A DNA stretch of 64,000 bases from Flavivirga algicola (GTDB lineage: Bacteria; Bacteroidota; Bacteroidia; Flavobacteriales; Flavobacteriaceae), in NCBI RefSeq assembly GCF_012910715.1, contig NZ_JABBHF010000001.1:379170-443169 (forward strand), written 5' to 3'. The notes under the pieces are model-generated. The model searched no databases. It saw only the letters and a list, made by a program, of their open reading frames with translations, and was not told the origin of the DNA. Below are positions 46,276 to 56,652 of this stretch, one piece after another (the stretch's first letter is position 1; each line of letters begins with the position of its first letter). Both the position numbers and the translations under genes were made by a program.

Positions 46276-46412
46276 AAAGAGGGTATCTAAAAAGTCTTTA
46301 TAATTTGATTTGTCAGGTTGAGCCTGTTGAAACCAACATTGATTGTCAATATTTTTAAAATATTTCGACAAGCTCAATATGACATTGAACATACTTTTTA
46401 GATACCCTCTTT
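46276..46412. repeat. 137-bp MITE-like element with perfect 20-bp terminal inverted repeats
   Basis: AAAGAGGGTATCTAAAAAGT (46276-46295) is repeated as an exact reverse complement at 46393-46412. Inside, TGTCAGGTTGAGC...GTTGAAA (46311-46332) pairs imperfectly with TTTCGACAAGCTCAATATGACA near 46363-46384. The whole element could fold into one long hairpin. It lies between the two tandem sulfatase genes. I recall similar TTGAGC-TGTCGAAA cores in flavobacterial intergenic repeats, unverified. Confidence 0.75.
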
Positions 46413-46436
46413 AAAAAACAATAAATTTCGCTATAA

Positions 46437-49400
46437 TTAATTCTTAACTATTCTTTTGCGAATGTCTTTTCCATCAACATTTATATTGATTAAATATTGA
46501 CCACTCTCTAAATTAGAAGTAGGAATCTTAATCAACGGTGCTTTAAAATAATTATCTTCAATGACCAATTGACCAAGCATATTGAATATTTGTACATTAG
46601 ACTTAGTATAATCTGCTGGAATCTTAATCACCAATTGCTCTTTAAATGGATTAGGGTAAAGTTTAACCTCTATTTCCGCTACACTTAAATCATCTTCTAC
46701 ATCGGTAAATTCTGCTTTTGTAGAATTAATTTTTGAAGATCCTCCAGAACTGCATCCGCTTATAACAACATCATCAATATAAACCCAATCTTGGTTGCCA
46801 GATGCGTCTGCTCTAAATCTTAATTGTGTGGTGGACGTAAATGGACCTGAAATTATAACCTGATCTGTATAAAATTGATCATTTACAAACTCATCATTCA
46901 AATTCCATTCTTCTACGGTCGTAAAACTACCACCTCCGTTTGTAGATATTTGCAACCAAAAATCTTCATTGCTATTATCCATACTTCTACAATAATAACC
47001 AAAATCAACCGATATTTCATCATAAGCTGTTAAGTCTAAATCATCTGTAGTTCCAACCGAAGTAGATGTGTTATCCCGTAACCTCATACTGTAAGTTCCT
47101 GTTGTCGCATAAGCCGAATTACTGTGCCTCGATGCATCTGAACCGCCATCATTCCATATTCCCCAACCAGATTCAAATCCCTCAGAATTTATAACCGAGT
47201 ACGTACACCCTACTGGGTTTACAGTCACTATAACATCATCTGTAGCATCACAACCATTTTGGGTAACCGTAACGGTATAGGTTGTTGTGGATGTCGGACT
47301 CACATTAATACTTGCTGTTGTTGCTCCTGTATCCCATAAATAGGTTCCACCTCCAGAAGCTGTTAGCGTAGTTGTATCTCCCGAGTTTATGGTTACATCT
47401 GGACCCGCATCGGCTACTGGAACTGTATTTACTGTGACTATCACATCATCATTATCAGAAGTTATACCATCTGAAACAGTTACCGTATAAGTTGTTGTAC
47501 TAGTAGGACTTACATTAATGCTGGCTGTAGTAGCTCCTGTATTCCATAAATAAGTAGTGCCACCTGATGCCGTTAGCGTGGTAGTATCACCTTCACATAT
47601 AGTTACATCTGGACCCGCGTCGGCTACCACAGCTGGAGGTGTCACACAGGCAGAATTACTTATCTCAGTAGCATTTAGTATGCCATCATAAACAGCAAAG
47701 GCATCCATTTTTCCTGTAAAGAAAGCATCAGAGGAATTCCCAAAACTGTCATTTCCACTAATTTTTCCACCAATACCACCTTTGCCAGTGTGTATGCCAA
47801 TAGATGCAGGGGCTGTTCCTGATGCTACCTCTATACCATCTATATATAATCTCTGAATAGTGTTTCCACCATCATAAACCAATGCTACATGATGCCAATC
47901 GCCATCATTCGGAAAAGCAGCACTTATTTGAACTGAAGTTGTTGAACTATCCCTAACAACATATTCCAGGTTACTTCCATTTAATCTCATGGCTATTCCT
48001 ATAGTTCCTCCGCCTTCATCAAATATATTCTGAATCCCAGACAGGTTTGTTGGTTTTACCCATGCCATCATAGTCCTTGCACTATGACTATTTTCCATAA
48101 AATTTCCTGGTGACCCAGGTGAATATTGAATACTTGAACTTCCATCAAATACAGCAGATTGATCACCCTCTTTGAAATCTGATACATCTGCTGTTACAAC
48201 ACCAACAGTCGCTATAGGATTATGCAGATTACCCGAAGCATCTTCACCTATCGTCGCATTTGCCAAATCGAAATCCCAAAAAGCCTCAAAACCACTGGTA
48301 GGTTGGCATCCTGCCGTAGAATTTGTTAGCGGCACACATGCCGCATCATATATTTGCGTGTCACTTAATACTGAATCGTATACTGCAAAAGCATCCATTT
48401 TACCTGTAAAATAACTATCGGCAGCATTTACAAAACTATCCCAACTGCCAATAACACCTCCAATACCGCCTCCTGTCGCATTATGAGAAGCAAGTGTACT
48501 TGGAGCAGTATTGCTAGAGGCTGCTACAACACCATCAATAAATAATTTGTGGCTTGTATTAGCACCATCATACACTAAAGCTACATGATGCCAATCCCCA
48601 TCATTTGGAAATACTGCCGTTAAGCTATCAGCGACAGTTAATGAACTCCTAACTATGGATTCTAAGTTCGAACCATTAAGTCGAATCGCTATTCCAACTG
48701 TATTACCACCTTCATCAAAAATTTCCTGAATACCACTCAATCCTGTTGGTTTCACCCAAGCAGAAACAGTTCTGGTCGAAGTTGCTGGCGATATAAACGT
48801 TGCGGAACTATAATTAACATCTACAGTACCATCAAATACAACCGATTGATCGCCTTCTTTAAAATCTACAGCATCATAGGTCAATGTCCCATTTATTGGA
48901 TTCGGATCATTTCCATTCCCAGAAGCATCATTAGCATCACTGGCTATATCAAAATCCCAATAAGCATCGTAACCACTTATCGCCTGACAACCATCTGTCG
49001 AATTTGGTGTTCCACCAGTTGTACTTATAATATAAGGCAGAGCAACTGTGGTACCATCACTCCTATAAGTTGGTAATGGTGCCGACGTATTAATAAGGTG
49101 ATTTTGTAAATCGGTACTCATATCATTACCTATTATTAGCGTCGCTTGATCTGGACTCCCTGATAATAAGTTTGTTGTTTCACTAATGTCATTGATTAGA
49201 TGGTATAGCTCATAAGACTGTGTTTCGTAATTATAAATTAATTTATAATCCCCTTTTCTTATAATGGATACTGGTCTTTGATCACGATTAGAATCGATAA
49301 GATATCCTGGGAAGTGCCAAAAAATACCATCTCTAGTCATAGCAGTACCATTAGTTAGCATTTGCCATTGACTAGCACCATCAATTTCATAACCACCACC

Positions 49401-50618
49401 AGGAAGTGTCCCTCCTGCCATTTCTACCAAAGTAGGATATAAATCGAAAGCTATAATAGGTGTCGTATTTATTGTGCCTTTGTTCGCTAACCATGTAGCT
49501 TCAGACCAAGCGATGGTCACAGATCGAATCCCACCTTCATAGTATTCTCCTTTCATACCTCGTAAGGGCCCCGCATCATCACTACTAATGGCGCCTCCAT
49601 TATCTGATATGAAATACACCAATGTGTTTTCCGACAGCATACTTCCTGGGTTTCTAGGATCTGCTGTTGTTTTTAAATAGTCTATGAGTCTACCAATGGT
49701 TTGATCCATACCTTCCGCAATCGCCGCTTGACCTATATTATTATGCCCCATTTGACTAGGTGTTTTGGCAGCGTATTTGGCATACAAATCTGGTCTGGCA
49801 TTAGCCTGATTAAAAGGTCCGTGAATCGCATAATTACTGAAGTGCATAAAAAATGGGTTGTTCTTTTCGGCTTCCATAAAATCAATTGCTGCATCTGCCA
49901 TGGCGTCTGTAACATGTTTGGGAGTGCCATCTAATGAATTGTCTCCAGCAAGCATTAAAGACTCTGCAGCCGTATAAGGTGCGGCATATACATCTAGCTC
50001 TGGTCCAATATTACTACTAAAAGTATACGGCGCACTACTCGATGCAAAATAACTTCCTGGTGCTCCAGATGTACCGCCTCCATAATTATAATCAAAACCT
50101 TGATCGGTAGCGGCATTGTTTGAAGTATTGGATGCTTCATTTTCTCCCACATGGAACTTACCTAAATGAGCCGTCGTATAGCCAGCTGTTTTCATGGTTT
50201 CAGCAATAGTAATGGCACTTGCAGGTATTTCATCTATATTATTATTAGATGCCAGCCCCATATCTGGACCAATTAATGTCGAATTTGAACTTGTATTCCC
50301 TCTGTTCAAATCGTAAACATTAAAGATATTATTGGTCGGCCTGGCTGCATATTGTCCACTTAATAACGCAGCTCTTGTAGGAGCACAATTGGCACCGTTC
50401 ACATAAGCGTACGGAAATGCAATACCTTGAGTCGCTAAGGTTTCCAAGGTTGGGGTTTCATAAAAATCACTGGGGTTGTTCAAGTTTGTTAATCCCGTAC
50501 TAACTTGCGACCATCCCATATCATCGGCAATTATGACAATAACATTTGGACTTTGAGAGTTGAGAGCGTTGAAAAATAAAACGAATAGCAATAAACACAA
50601 ATTCTTAACAGTTTTCAT
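46437..50618 (-). CDS. Giant secreted sulfatase with two LamG, two Ig-like and one MAM-like domain, T9SS tail
   Basis: 1393 residues with a signal peptide (about 1-21). It aligns from residue 1 with the neighbouring sulfatase. The S1 domain (about 23-520) has Asp32/Asp33 and Cys78 in NCAPTRAALL. Two LamG domains (about 539-765 and 767-990) follow. In place of the MopE motif come two near-identical Ig-like repeats starting ADAGPDVTI (about 995-1140, each with LTASGG and SPTSTTTYTVTV). A jelly-roll module (about 1145-1300, GWGIWNDGGSDAS) and a T9SS sorting domain (about 1315-1393) end the protein. It is cell-surface or secreted. The Ig-like repeats may extend the catalytic head from the envelope. 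Confidence 0.93.
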   Translation of the reverse strand: MKTVKNLCLLLFVLFFNALNSQSPNVIVIIADDMGWSQVSTGLTNLNNPSDFYETPTLETLATQGIAFPYAYVNGANCAPTRAALLSGQYAARPTNNIFNVYDLNRGNTSSNSTLIGPDMGLASNNNIDEIPASAITIAETMKTAGYTTAHLGKFHVGENEASNTSNNAATDQGFDYNYGGGTSGAPGSYFASSSAPYTFSSNIGPELDVYAAPYTAAESLMLAGDNSLDGTPKHVTDAMADAAIDFMEAEKNNPFFMHFSNYAIHGPFNQANARPDLYAKYAAKTPSQMGHNNIGQAAIAEGMDQTIGRLIDYLKTTADPRNPGSMLSENTLVYFISDNGGAISSDDAGPLRGMKGEYYEGGIRSVTIAWSEATWLANKGTINTTPIIAFDLYPTLVEMAGGTLPGGGYEIDGASQWQMLTNGTAMTRDGIFWHFPGYLIDSNRDQRPVSIIRKGDYKLIYNYETQSYELYHLINDISETTNLLSGSPDQATLIIGNDMSTDLQNHLINTSAPLPTYRSDGTTVALPYIISTTGGTPNSTDGCQAISGYDAYWDFDIASDANDASGNGNDPNPINGTLTYDAVDFKEGDQSVVFDGTVDVNYSSATFISPATSTRTVSAWVKPTGLSGIQEIFDEGGNTVGIAIRLNGSNLESIVRSSLTVADSLTAVFPNDGDWHHVALVYDGANTSHKLFIDGVVAASSNTAPSTLASHNATGGGIGGVIGSWDSFVNAADSYFTGKMDAFAVYDSVLSDTQIYDAACVPLTNSTAGCQPTSGFEAFWDFDLANATIGEDASGNLHNPIATVGVVTADVSDFKEGDQSAVFDGSSSIQYSPGSPGNFMENSHSARTMMAWVKPTNLSGIQNIFDEGGGTIGIAMRLNGSNLEYVVRDSSTTSVQISAAFPNDGDWHHVALVYDGGNTIQRLYIDGIEVASGTAPASIGIHTGKGGIGGKISGNDSFGNSSDAFFTGKMDAFAVYDGILNATEISNSACVTPPAVVADAGPDVTICEGDTTTLTASGGTTYLWNTGATTASINVSPTSTTTYTVTVSDGITSDNDDVIVTVNTVPVADAGPDVTINSGDTTTLTASGGGTYLWDTGATTASINVSPTSTTTYTVTVTQNGCDATDDVIVTVNPVGCTYSVINSEGFESGWGIWNDGGSDASRHSNSAYATTGTYSMRLRDNTSTSVGTTDDLDLTAYDEISVDFGYYCRSMDNSNEDFWLQISTNGGGSFTTVEEWNLNDEFVNDQFYTDQVIISGPFTSTTQLRFRADASGNQDWVYIDDVVISGCSSGGSSKINSTKAEFTDVEDDLSVAEIEVKLYPNPFKEQLVIKIPADYTKSNVQIFNMLGQLVIEDNYFKAPLIKIPTSNLESGQYLININVDGKDIRKRIVKN

Positions 50619-51148
50619 ATTTAAAAGAATTGGTTAGTATCCAACAAGTTAATACTTTTTTTTCAAAAAAAAGATGAATATTCCACTTATTTTATAAATA
50701 TTATCTTACTGTTTATTAAAATACAAATCTATTTAAAGTTATAAATAACAATATTTCAAGGTCTTAACTACAAAAACAACACATTTTATTTTCTGCCAAT
50801 TAATTAGTGCTAAAAAAGCATTCTAATTTACCAGCAAAATCTTGTAAAAAAACTTATTTCTAAAACTTGTTTTACTGCTAAAATAAGTCGTGAATTTTTA
50901 AAGTTTTTAACTAAAAAATAAACCAAATACTACCATTAATACAGGCTAAATATTACACATTATAATACAAATATTACAAATATAAAAAATACCAGTAACA
51001 CACTTATAATCAAGAGATTATATTTAAAAAAAACAAAAAAACACATCTTCACAAAAACACAGATAATCGGTTTTTCTTGCATTTCATAGAATTTTGTAGT
51101 ACATTTATCTCAGTCAGAGGGTCCAAAAACCAAAAATTTTAACCGCTT
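50619..51148. other. 530-bp divergent intergenic region
   Basis: A very AT-rich gap between the divergent sulfatase (minus) and LamG protein (plus) genes. No coding frame, strong hairpin or tRNA is seen. TAGAATTTTG near 51085 is close to the -7 consensus but has one extra base. The promoters of two giant secreted proteins must lie here, so joint control is likely. Confidence 0.45.
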
Positions 51149-54100
51149 ATGGAAAATTTCTCTTCACTTCTCAAACACATTATTTTAGTCATATTTCTAG
51201 GTTATAGTTTCACAGCTATTTCACAAGATTTTAATGTACAGCATATTCAAGACGACATAGGTAATTCTGGTGGCACCAACACTAGTTTTACGGCTGTCTC
51301 TTCTTTAAACAGTGCGGTGGCTTTAGCCAACAATAATAGAAAAACTCATGGAGGTTCCAATGGTGTCTCAAGTGCAAGAGAAGGAGATGATATGGCTGGT
51401 GGCCGTGTTTTAACAGGAACGGGGACACTTACGTATTACAGAGAGTCTGGTTCTCAAAATGAAAACACAAGGTTTAACACTTCCATTTGGGAGTATACGG
51501 GTTCTTCAGGTGGTGCTAACGAATTTATTGTTAGAGGACGCTATGCCATAGATCTTAATGGAGGTACGTATACGGTCGACCAAGCCATAACCGGAATTAC
51601 AAACAAAGATAACTGTATTCCATTTATTACAGGGATAATGAACGATTCGAGTACAGATGATGCAGACTCTGCAACAGCCATTGCCTATTTAGCCGATGGT
51701 ACAACCCTAAGAGTAGAAAAAGGAGGAACCAACACCCCTAATGTTAGGGTATACATTACTCTGGTTGAATTTACAGGTTCCAACTGGACCGTGTTACATG
51801 GAGATTCTGGGGCAACCGCCAACGACACAGGCTCTATTACACTTAAAGATCAATCTGACGGGACTACTGGTACAACTACCGACGTAAGCAATTGGTCTAA
51901 CTCTATTATATTTAGCCACCATAGGGGTGACACAGCTACTGGTGGTACTAACGATGCAAATGCCGATAACTGGCCCATGATGGAACCTGGTAGTGATACC
52001 AGAAGTGTCGACTGGACTTTCGATGGTTCTCATGACTCAGACGGTACCAACCGTCACTTTGTGCATGTACTTAATAATCCTGAAGTAGTCGTAACAAGAT
52101 TTAGCGATGCATCTACTGGAGCTTCCATAACTATAGACATCACCTCAGCTGGGCTAACCGATTTAAACCAGGCCATGGTAGTGGGTTCGACTTACCACAG
52201 TGGTACAGGAGCTGGTTATGGTAGAGGATGGAGAAATTATAAATTAAATTCATTAACACAAGCAGAACACTGGGTGCACCGTGCTGGTAGCGGTACCTCT
52301 ACTGTCGGCACCAATATGCAAATTGTAAATTTTGACTATACAACAGGTCCTGGTGGGATTACTTCCAATATGGAATTATGGCTCAAAGCAGATGCTGGTG
52401 TGGAGGAAGCTGCCAACGATAGTGCAGAAGATACAGACCCCGTATTAAACTGGTTAGACCGTACCGATAACAATAATGATGCCACACAAGCAACAGGAAC
52501 TAACCAACCCATTTTCACAGAAAATGCCATTAACTTTAATCCTATGGTTGATTTTGATGGTACAAACCATGAAATGTTAGCAACTACAGCTTCAAATGCG
52601 ACCATGACCATTTTTGCGGTTGCCGAAGGAACCTATAATACCACCAAACATTTATTAAACCTCAATGGTGGTGGTAGTGGCTCGGTAAGTATAGAACAAA
52701 CAAGTGCAACGGCATTTCAAGGCCGCTATTATGATGGTTCTGTACCTACAGGAGTGGTTTCAACTACCATTGCTGATGGAGTTCCCTTTTTAGTTAATTA
52801 CGATTTTGTAGCGGGTTCTAATTCTCAATTATATGATGCAGGGGTTGCCCAAACTGCAGCATCCACAAATGCGAATACATTACCTGCTTCTTTAACAGCA
52901 GGAATAGGTACACACCCCACCAATACAGCCAGAAGATGGGATGGTGGTATTGCTGAGTTAATCGTCTTTAATCAGGCATTAACCTCTGGAGAAAGAGATC
53001 AGGTAGAGTCTTATTTGGCTATAAAATATGGTATCACGCTAGGTGTTAATGGCACGTCCCAGGATTATGTAGACTCAGACGGTCGTGTTATTTGGGACCA
53101 ATCGGATAATGCTGGATACAATAATAATGTTACTGGTATTGGTCAGGATAATATTTCAGGATTGAATCAAAAACAATCAAAAACCATCAATACAGCTGAT
53201 GATATTACCATTGGTATTAAAGATATTGCTGCTAATAATAGTTTAAATACGAATTCCTTTTTTGCAGATAAAACCTTTTTAATGTGGGGCCATGACAATG
53301 GTGCAACCACAGCAACTACAGATATTACCAAAGATTTTAGTGCAGGTACTGGAGTAACCAGTAGTGTAAGCGTGACTCCCATTACCAGAAAATGGAAAAT
53401 GGTGGTTACAGATTCTATACCAACCATTAAACTTTCTATTCCAGAATCTATGGTTTCTGCTTCCAATCCTGGTGGAGAAGAATATGTTATGATTGTTGCT
53501 GATGATGCCTCGTTTACAACCAATGTGACCTCGGCTACTATGGAAGATGTCGGTACAGAATTAGAAGTCGATTTCTATTTTGAAGGTACCAAATACATTA
53601 CATTTGGCTCGACTCCAGAAGTCGCTATAGGTTCTCGTTCTGCATATTTTGGTAATTACACCACAACAGATACTTATTTGGATGCAGGTGATGTAAACGA
53701 TTTAGCCAATATGGATTTTACCATTAGTGCCTGGGTGAAACGTGACGTAGGAGAAGATAAGTTTGATATTGTCTCTAAAAGAAATTATTTCCATGAAGCT
53801 CCTGGTTCTCCAGCCGAAACTTATACGCACGGGTATGCTTTTAGAATAAACTCTACCAGTCAATTTAGAATGGTATGGAGAGACCCCAATGATAGTTCTA
53901 ACAATGTACTACAAACATCGGCCACCATACCAGAAAATGAATGGCACCATATAGCCGCGACTTATGATTCTGGTACCAACATGACAAGCCTATACATAGA
54001 CGGTTATCTGGAAGATAGTGATGATACCCTAGACCCTATAGAAACACCTTCAGATTCCCACTTTCTCATAGGTGCTGCGCATCATATTAAAAGACAGCAA

Positions 54101-56368
54101 AAAATGAGAGGTAGTGTTGACGAGGTACGTGTTTGGGATGTAGCACTAACTGCCGACCAAATTCGCTACATCATGAATCAGGAAATTGAAAACAATGCCA
54201 CTTTTGCAGATGGTAAAGTTTTACCTACTGCAACTACAAAAAATGATATAAACTCAATTCCCTGGAACAATTTAATCGCCTACTATCCTATGAACACCTT
54301 AGTGTTTGGAAGCGTAAAAGATGAATCTAATAGTGGTAATGACGCCTCCATGATACGATACGACGACCTGGATGAACAAACAGCGCCACTACCCTATAAA
54401 ACCACTCAAAATGGTGATTGGGATGATTCTACAACCTGGGAAAATGGCGATGTACAATATTTACCTGGTGTTGATTCCTATTTAGCTGCTTTAGAGACGA
54501 TTGATTACAACATTGTTCAAATAGACCACAATGTGACTATGGACAATTCGGACACGTCACTCATTCCCGCTTCTAGAAATGGTAATAGAACCGTACTAGG
54601 TTTAATTGTTAATAGCGGTGAATTACAGATTGATGGCGTAACAAGTACAAATACAGGTTATGCCTTAACAGTTTCTCATTACTTAAAACTTGATGGCAAA
54701 ATAGACCTAGAAGGCGAATCTCAATTAATACAAACGACAGATAGTGACCTGGACCCAACAAGCTCTGGAACTTTAGAACGCGATCAACAAGGCACCAAAG
54801 ATCTATACACTTATAATTATTGGTCTTCCCCAGTAGGTTTAAGCAATGCTACGACAAATAATAACGCGTATAGTTTAACCGATAACATCCTAAAAAATGG
54901 GACAACACCAGCATCACCAAACAATATTACCTTTTTAACCTCTGGGTACGATGGTAGTGTTTCTGGATCCGATATTAGTATTGCTGATTATTGGATTTGG
55001 AAGTTTAGCAATGGAACAGCTGATGATTACTCGTCTTGGCAGCATGTTAGAAGTGGAGGAACATTACAAATAGGTGAAGGCTTTTCCATGAAAGGCGTAG
55101 AAAGCTCTGGGACCTCCTTTACTTCAACTCAAAATTATGTTTTTGACGGTAAGCCCAACAACGGCGATATCACATTGACTATTAGCGCTGGTAACGAATA
55201 TTTAGTTGGTAACCCCTACCCTTCTGCCTTGGATGCAGATGAGTTTATAAAAGATAATTTAAGCAACCTAGAAACAGATGGTAGAAATACCAATGGTAAT
55301 ATTATTAATGGTGCCTTATATTTTTGGGATCACTTTGCAAGTGGCACGCACCAATTAGCTGCTTATCAGGGTGGTTATGCAACCTATACTTTGATGGGGG
55401 GAGCCGTAGCCGTTAATAATGATACAAGAATTGATAATGATGGATCTTCTGGTACAAAAGTACCAGGCAGGTATATTCCTGTTGGTCAAGGTTTCTTTGT
55501 CTCAGCAATTTTGGATGCAGATTTAATTGGAGACCCCAATGATCCAGCACTAACACAAACGATAGATGGCGGCAATCTGTTATTTAAAAACAGCCAACGT
55601 GCTTTTATTGCCGAAGGTACTGCTTCTTCTCTCTTCCTTAAAGGCGGAACAAAAAAGAAAAGTAGCTCAACTCAAAAGGCTTATGTTGATGGCAGACAAA
55701 AAATCAGACTCATGTTTGATTCTCCAGATGGCTATCACCGACAATTATTAGTTGGAGTTGACGCTAATGCATCAAATGGATTTGATCTTGGTTATGATGC
55801 ACCTTTAATTGAAGCCAATAAAGAAGATATGTTTTGGGTCTTCTCAGGTGCTAAGTATACTATTCAAGCTGTAAATAATTTTGATTTAGATCAAAAGCTT
55901 CCTTTAGGGATAAAAACAGATAAAGAAGGGCTTACTTCTATTAAAATAGATGATCTGGAAAACACAAGTAACGACTTAGATATTTATTTACATGATAAAG
56001 CATTAGGTGTTTATCACAACTTAGGAGATGACAAATATGAAGTCTATCTACCAGTTGGAGAGTATCTGGACCGTTTTGAAATTACTTTCTCAACGAATTC
56101 AGCATTAACTGTTGACGAAGTTGAAACTGTCAAGCTTCAAGTATATTTTTCTAACGAAAAGGAAAGCATCATTATTCACAACCCAACATTAAAAAACATA
56201 GAATCTGCCGAAATGATTAATATACTAGGTCAATCTTTATTAAAGTTTGAACCAAAAACAAATATCAATTACATAGCACATAATGCTAGCCAAATTAAAT
56301 CGGGCAGTTATATATTGAAAATAAAAACTGAAGAGAAAATAATATCTAAAAAAGTATTGGTTAAATAG
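51149..56368 (+). CDS. Giant secreted LamG protein with T9SS tail (1)
   Basis: 1739 residues with a signal peptide (about 1-25, ending TAISQ). The first 390 residues form a beta-rich region of unrecognised family. A LamG jelly roll (about 400-625) follows, then a region with NVTGIGQDNISGLNQKQS (about 630-825) that I associate with DUF8202-type domains. A second LamG domain (about 829-1020) ends at MNQEIENNA. The 1080-1660 region starts with NGDWDDSTTWENGD, includes LKLDGKIDLEGESQL and closely matches the next giant protein. The T9SS type A domain (about 1665-1739) ends the chain. It carries no catalytic motif that I recognise, so glycan binding or adhesion is the best guess. Confidence 0.85.
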   Translation: MENFSSLLKHIILVIFLGYSFTAISQDFNVQHIQDDIGNSGGTNTSFTAVSSLNSAVALANNNRKTHGGSNGVSSAREGDDMAGGRVLTGTGTLTYYRESGSQNENTRFNTSIWEYTGSSGGANEFIVRGRYAIDLNGGTYTVDQAITGITNKDNCIPFITGIMNDSSTDDADSATAIAYLADGTTLRVEKGGTNTPNVRVYITLVEFTGSNWTVLHGDSGATANDTGSITLKDQSDGTTGTTTDVSNWSNSIIFSHHRGDTATGGTNDANADNWPMMEPGSDTRSVDWTFDGSHDSDGTNRHFVHVLNNPEVVVTRFSDASTGASITIDITSAGLTDLNQAMVVGSTYHSGTGAGYGRGWRNYKLNSLTQAEHWVHRAGSGTSTVGTNMQIVNFDYTTGPGGITSNMELWLKADAGVEEAANDSAEDTDPVLNWLDRTDNNNDATQATGTNQPIFTENAINFNPMVDFDGTNHEMLATTASNATMTIFAVAEGTYNTTKHLLNLNGGGSGSVSIEQTSATAFQGRYYDGSVPTGVVSTTIADGVPFLVNYDFVAGSNSQLYDAGVAQTAASTNANTLPASLTAGIGTHPTNTARRWDGGIAELIVFNQALTSGERDQVESYLAIKYGITLGVNGTSQDYVDSDGRVIWDQSDNAGYNNNVTGIGQDNISGLNQKQSKTINTADDITIGIKDIAANNSLNTNSFFADKTFLMWGHDNGATTATTDITKDFSAGTGVTSSVSVTPITRKWKMVVTDSIPTIKLSIPESMVSASNPGGEEYVMIVADDASFTTNVTSATMEDVGTELEVDFYFEGTKYITFGSTPEVAIGSRSAYFGNYTTTDTYLDAGDVNDLANMDFTISAWVKRDVGEDKFDIVSKRNYFHEAPGSPAETYTHGYAFRINSTSQFRMVWRDPNDSSNNVLQTSATIPENEWHHIAATYDSGTNMTSLYIDGYLEDSDDTLDPIETPSDSHFLIGAAHHIKRQQKMRGSVDEVRVWDVALTADQIRYIMNQEIENNATFADGKVLPTATTKNDINSIPWNNLIAYYPMNTLVFGSVKDESNSGNDASMIRYDDLDEQTAPLPYKTTQNGDWDDSTTWENGDVQYLPGVDSYLAALETIDYNIVQIDHNVTMDNSDTSLIPASRNGNRTVLGLIVNSGELQIDGVTSTNTGYALTVSHYLKLDGKIDLEGESQLIQTTDSDLDPTSSGTLERDQQGTKDLYTYNYWSSPVGLSNATTNNNAYSLTDNILKNGTTPASPNNITFLTSGYDGSVSGSDISIADYWIWKFSNGTADDYSSWQHVRSGGTLQIGEGFSMKGVESSGTSFTSTQNYVFDGKPNNGDITLTISAGNEYLVGNPYPSALDADEFIKDNLSNLETDGRNTNGNIINGALYFWDHFASGTHQLAAYQGGYATYTLMGGAVAVNNDTRIDNDGSSGTKVPGRYIPVGQGFFVSAILDADLIGDPNDPALTQTIDGGNLLFKNSQRAFIAEGTASSLFLKGGTKKKSSSTQKAYVDGRQKIRLMFDSPDGYHRQLLVGVDANASNGFDLGYDAPLIEANKEDMFWVFSGAKYTIQAVNNFDLDQKLPLGIKTDKEGLTSIKIDDLENTSNDLDIYLHDKALGVYHNLGDDKYEVYLPVGEYLDRFEITFSTNSALTVDEVETVKLQVYFSNEKESIIIHNPTLKNIESAEMINILGQSLLKFEPKTNINYIAHNASQIKSGSYILKIKTEEKIISKKVLVK

Positions 56369-56384
56369 TTAGTTTGTTAATTAT

Positions 56385-56457
56385 CCGTTGTGCATTATGA
56401 GATTTTGCCTAAAGCACAAAAGTTAGAGAGAGAATAAATAATCAAAATGCACAACGG
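56385..56457. terminator. Long-armed inverted repeat between the two giant LamG genes
   Basis: CCGTTGTGCATTATGA (56385-56400) pairs with TCAAAATGCACAACGG (56442-56457) with one mismatch around a 41-nt loop. It starts 16 bp after the first giant gene. There is no T tract, so mRNA end formation or protection is likelier than simple intrinsic termination. Confidence 0.6.
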
Positions 56458-56652
56458 TTCAATACTTACACTTACCTAAGAAAGAAAATACCTGCTATTT
56501 TATTTCCAAATTACTAAAAACTTACGTTTCATCGTGTTTTTTATGCATTTTATCGTTATTTTATTAAAATAAAATGTATATTTGCTTCATAATTAAGTTT
56601 ATAAAAATTTTTTATAAACAACTATTTAGTCCCAAACTAAATTAACCTATTT

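Noticed and set aside
51081-51094. TAGAATTTTG as the promoter of the first giant LamG gene
   Set aside because: It does not fit TAnnTTTG spacing and has no proper -33 TTG.
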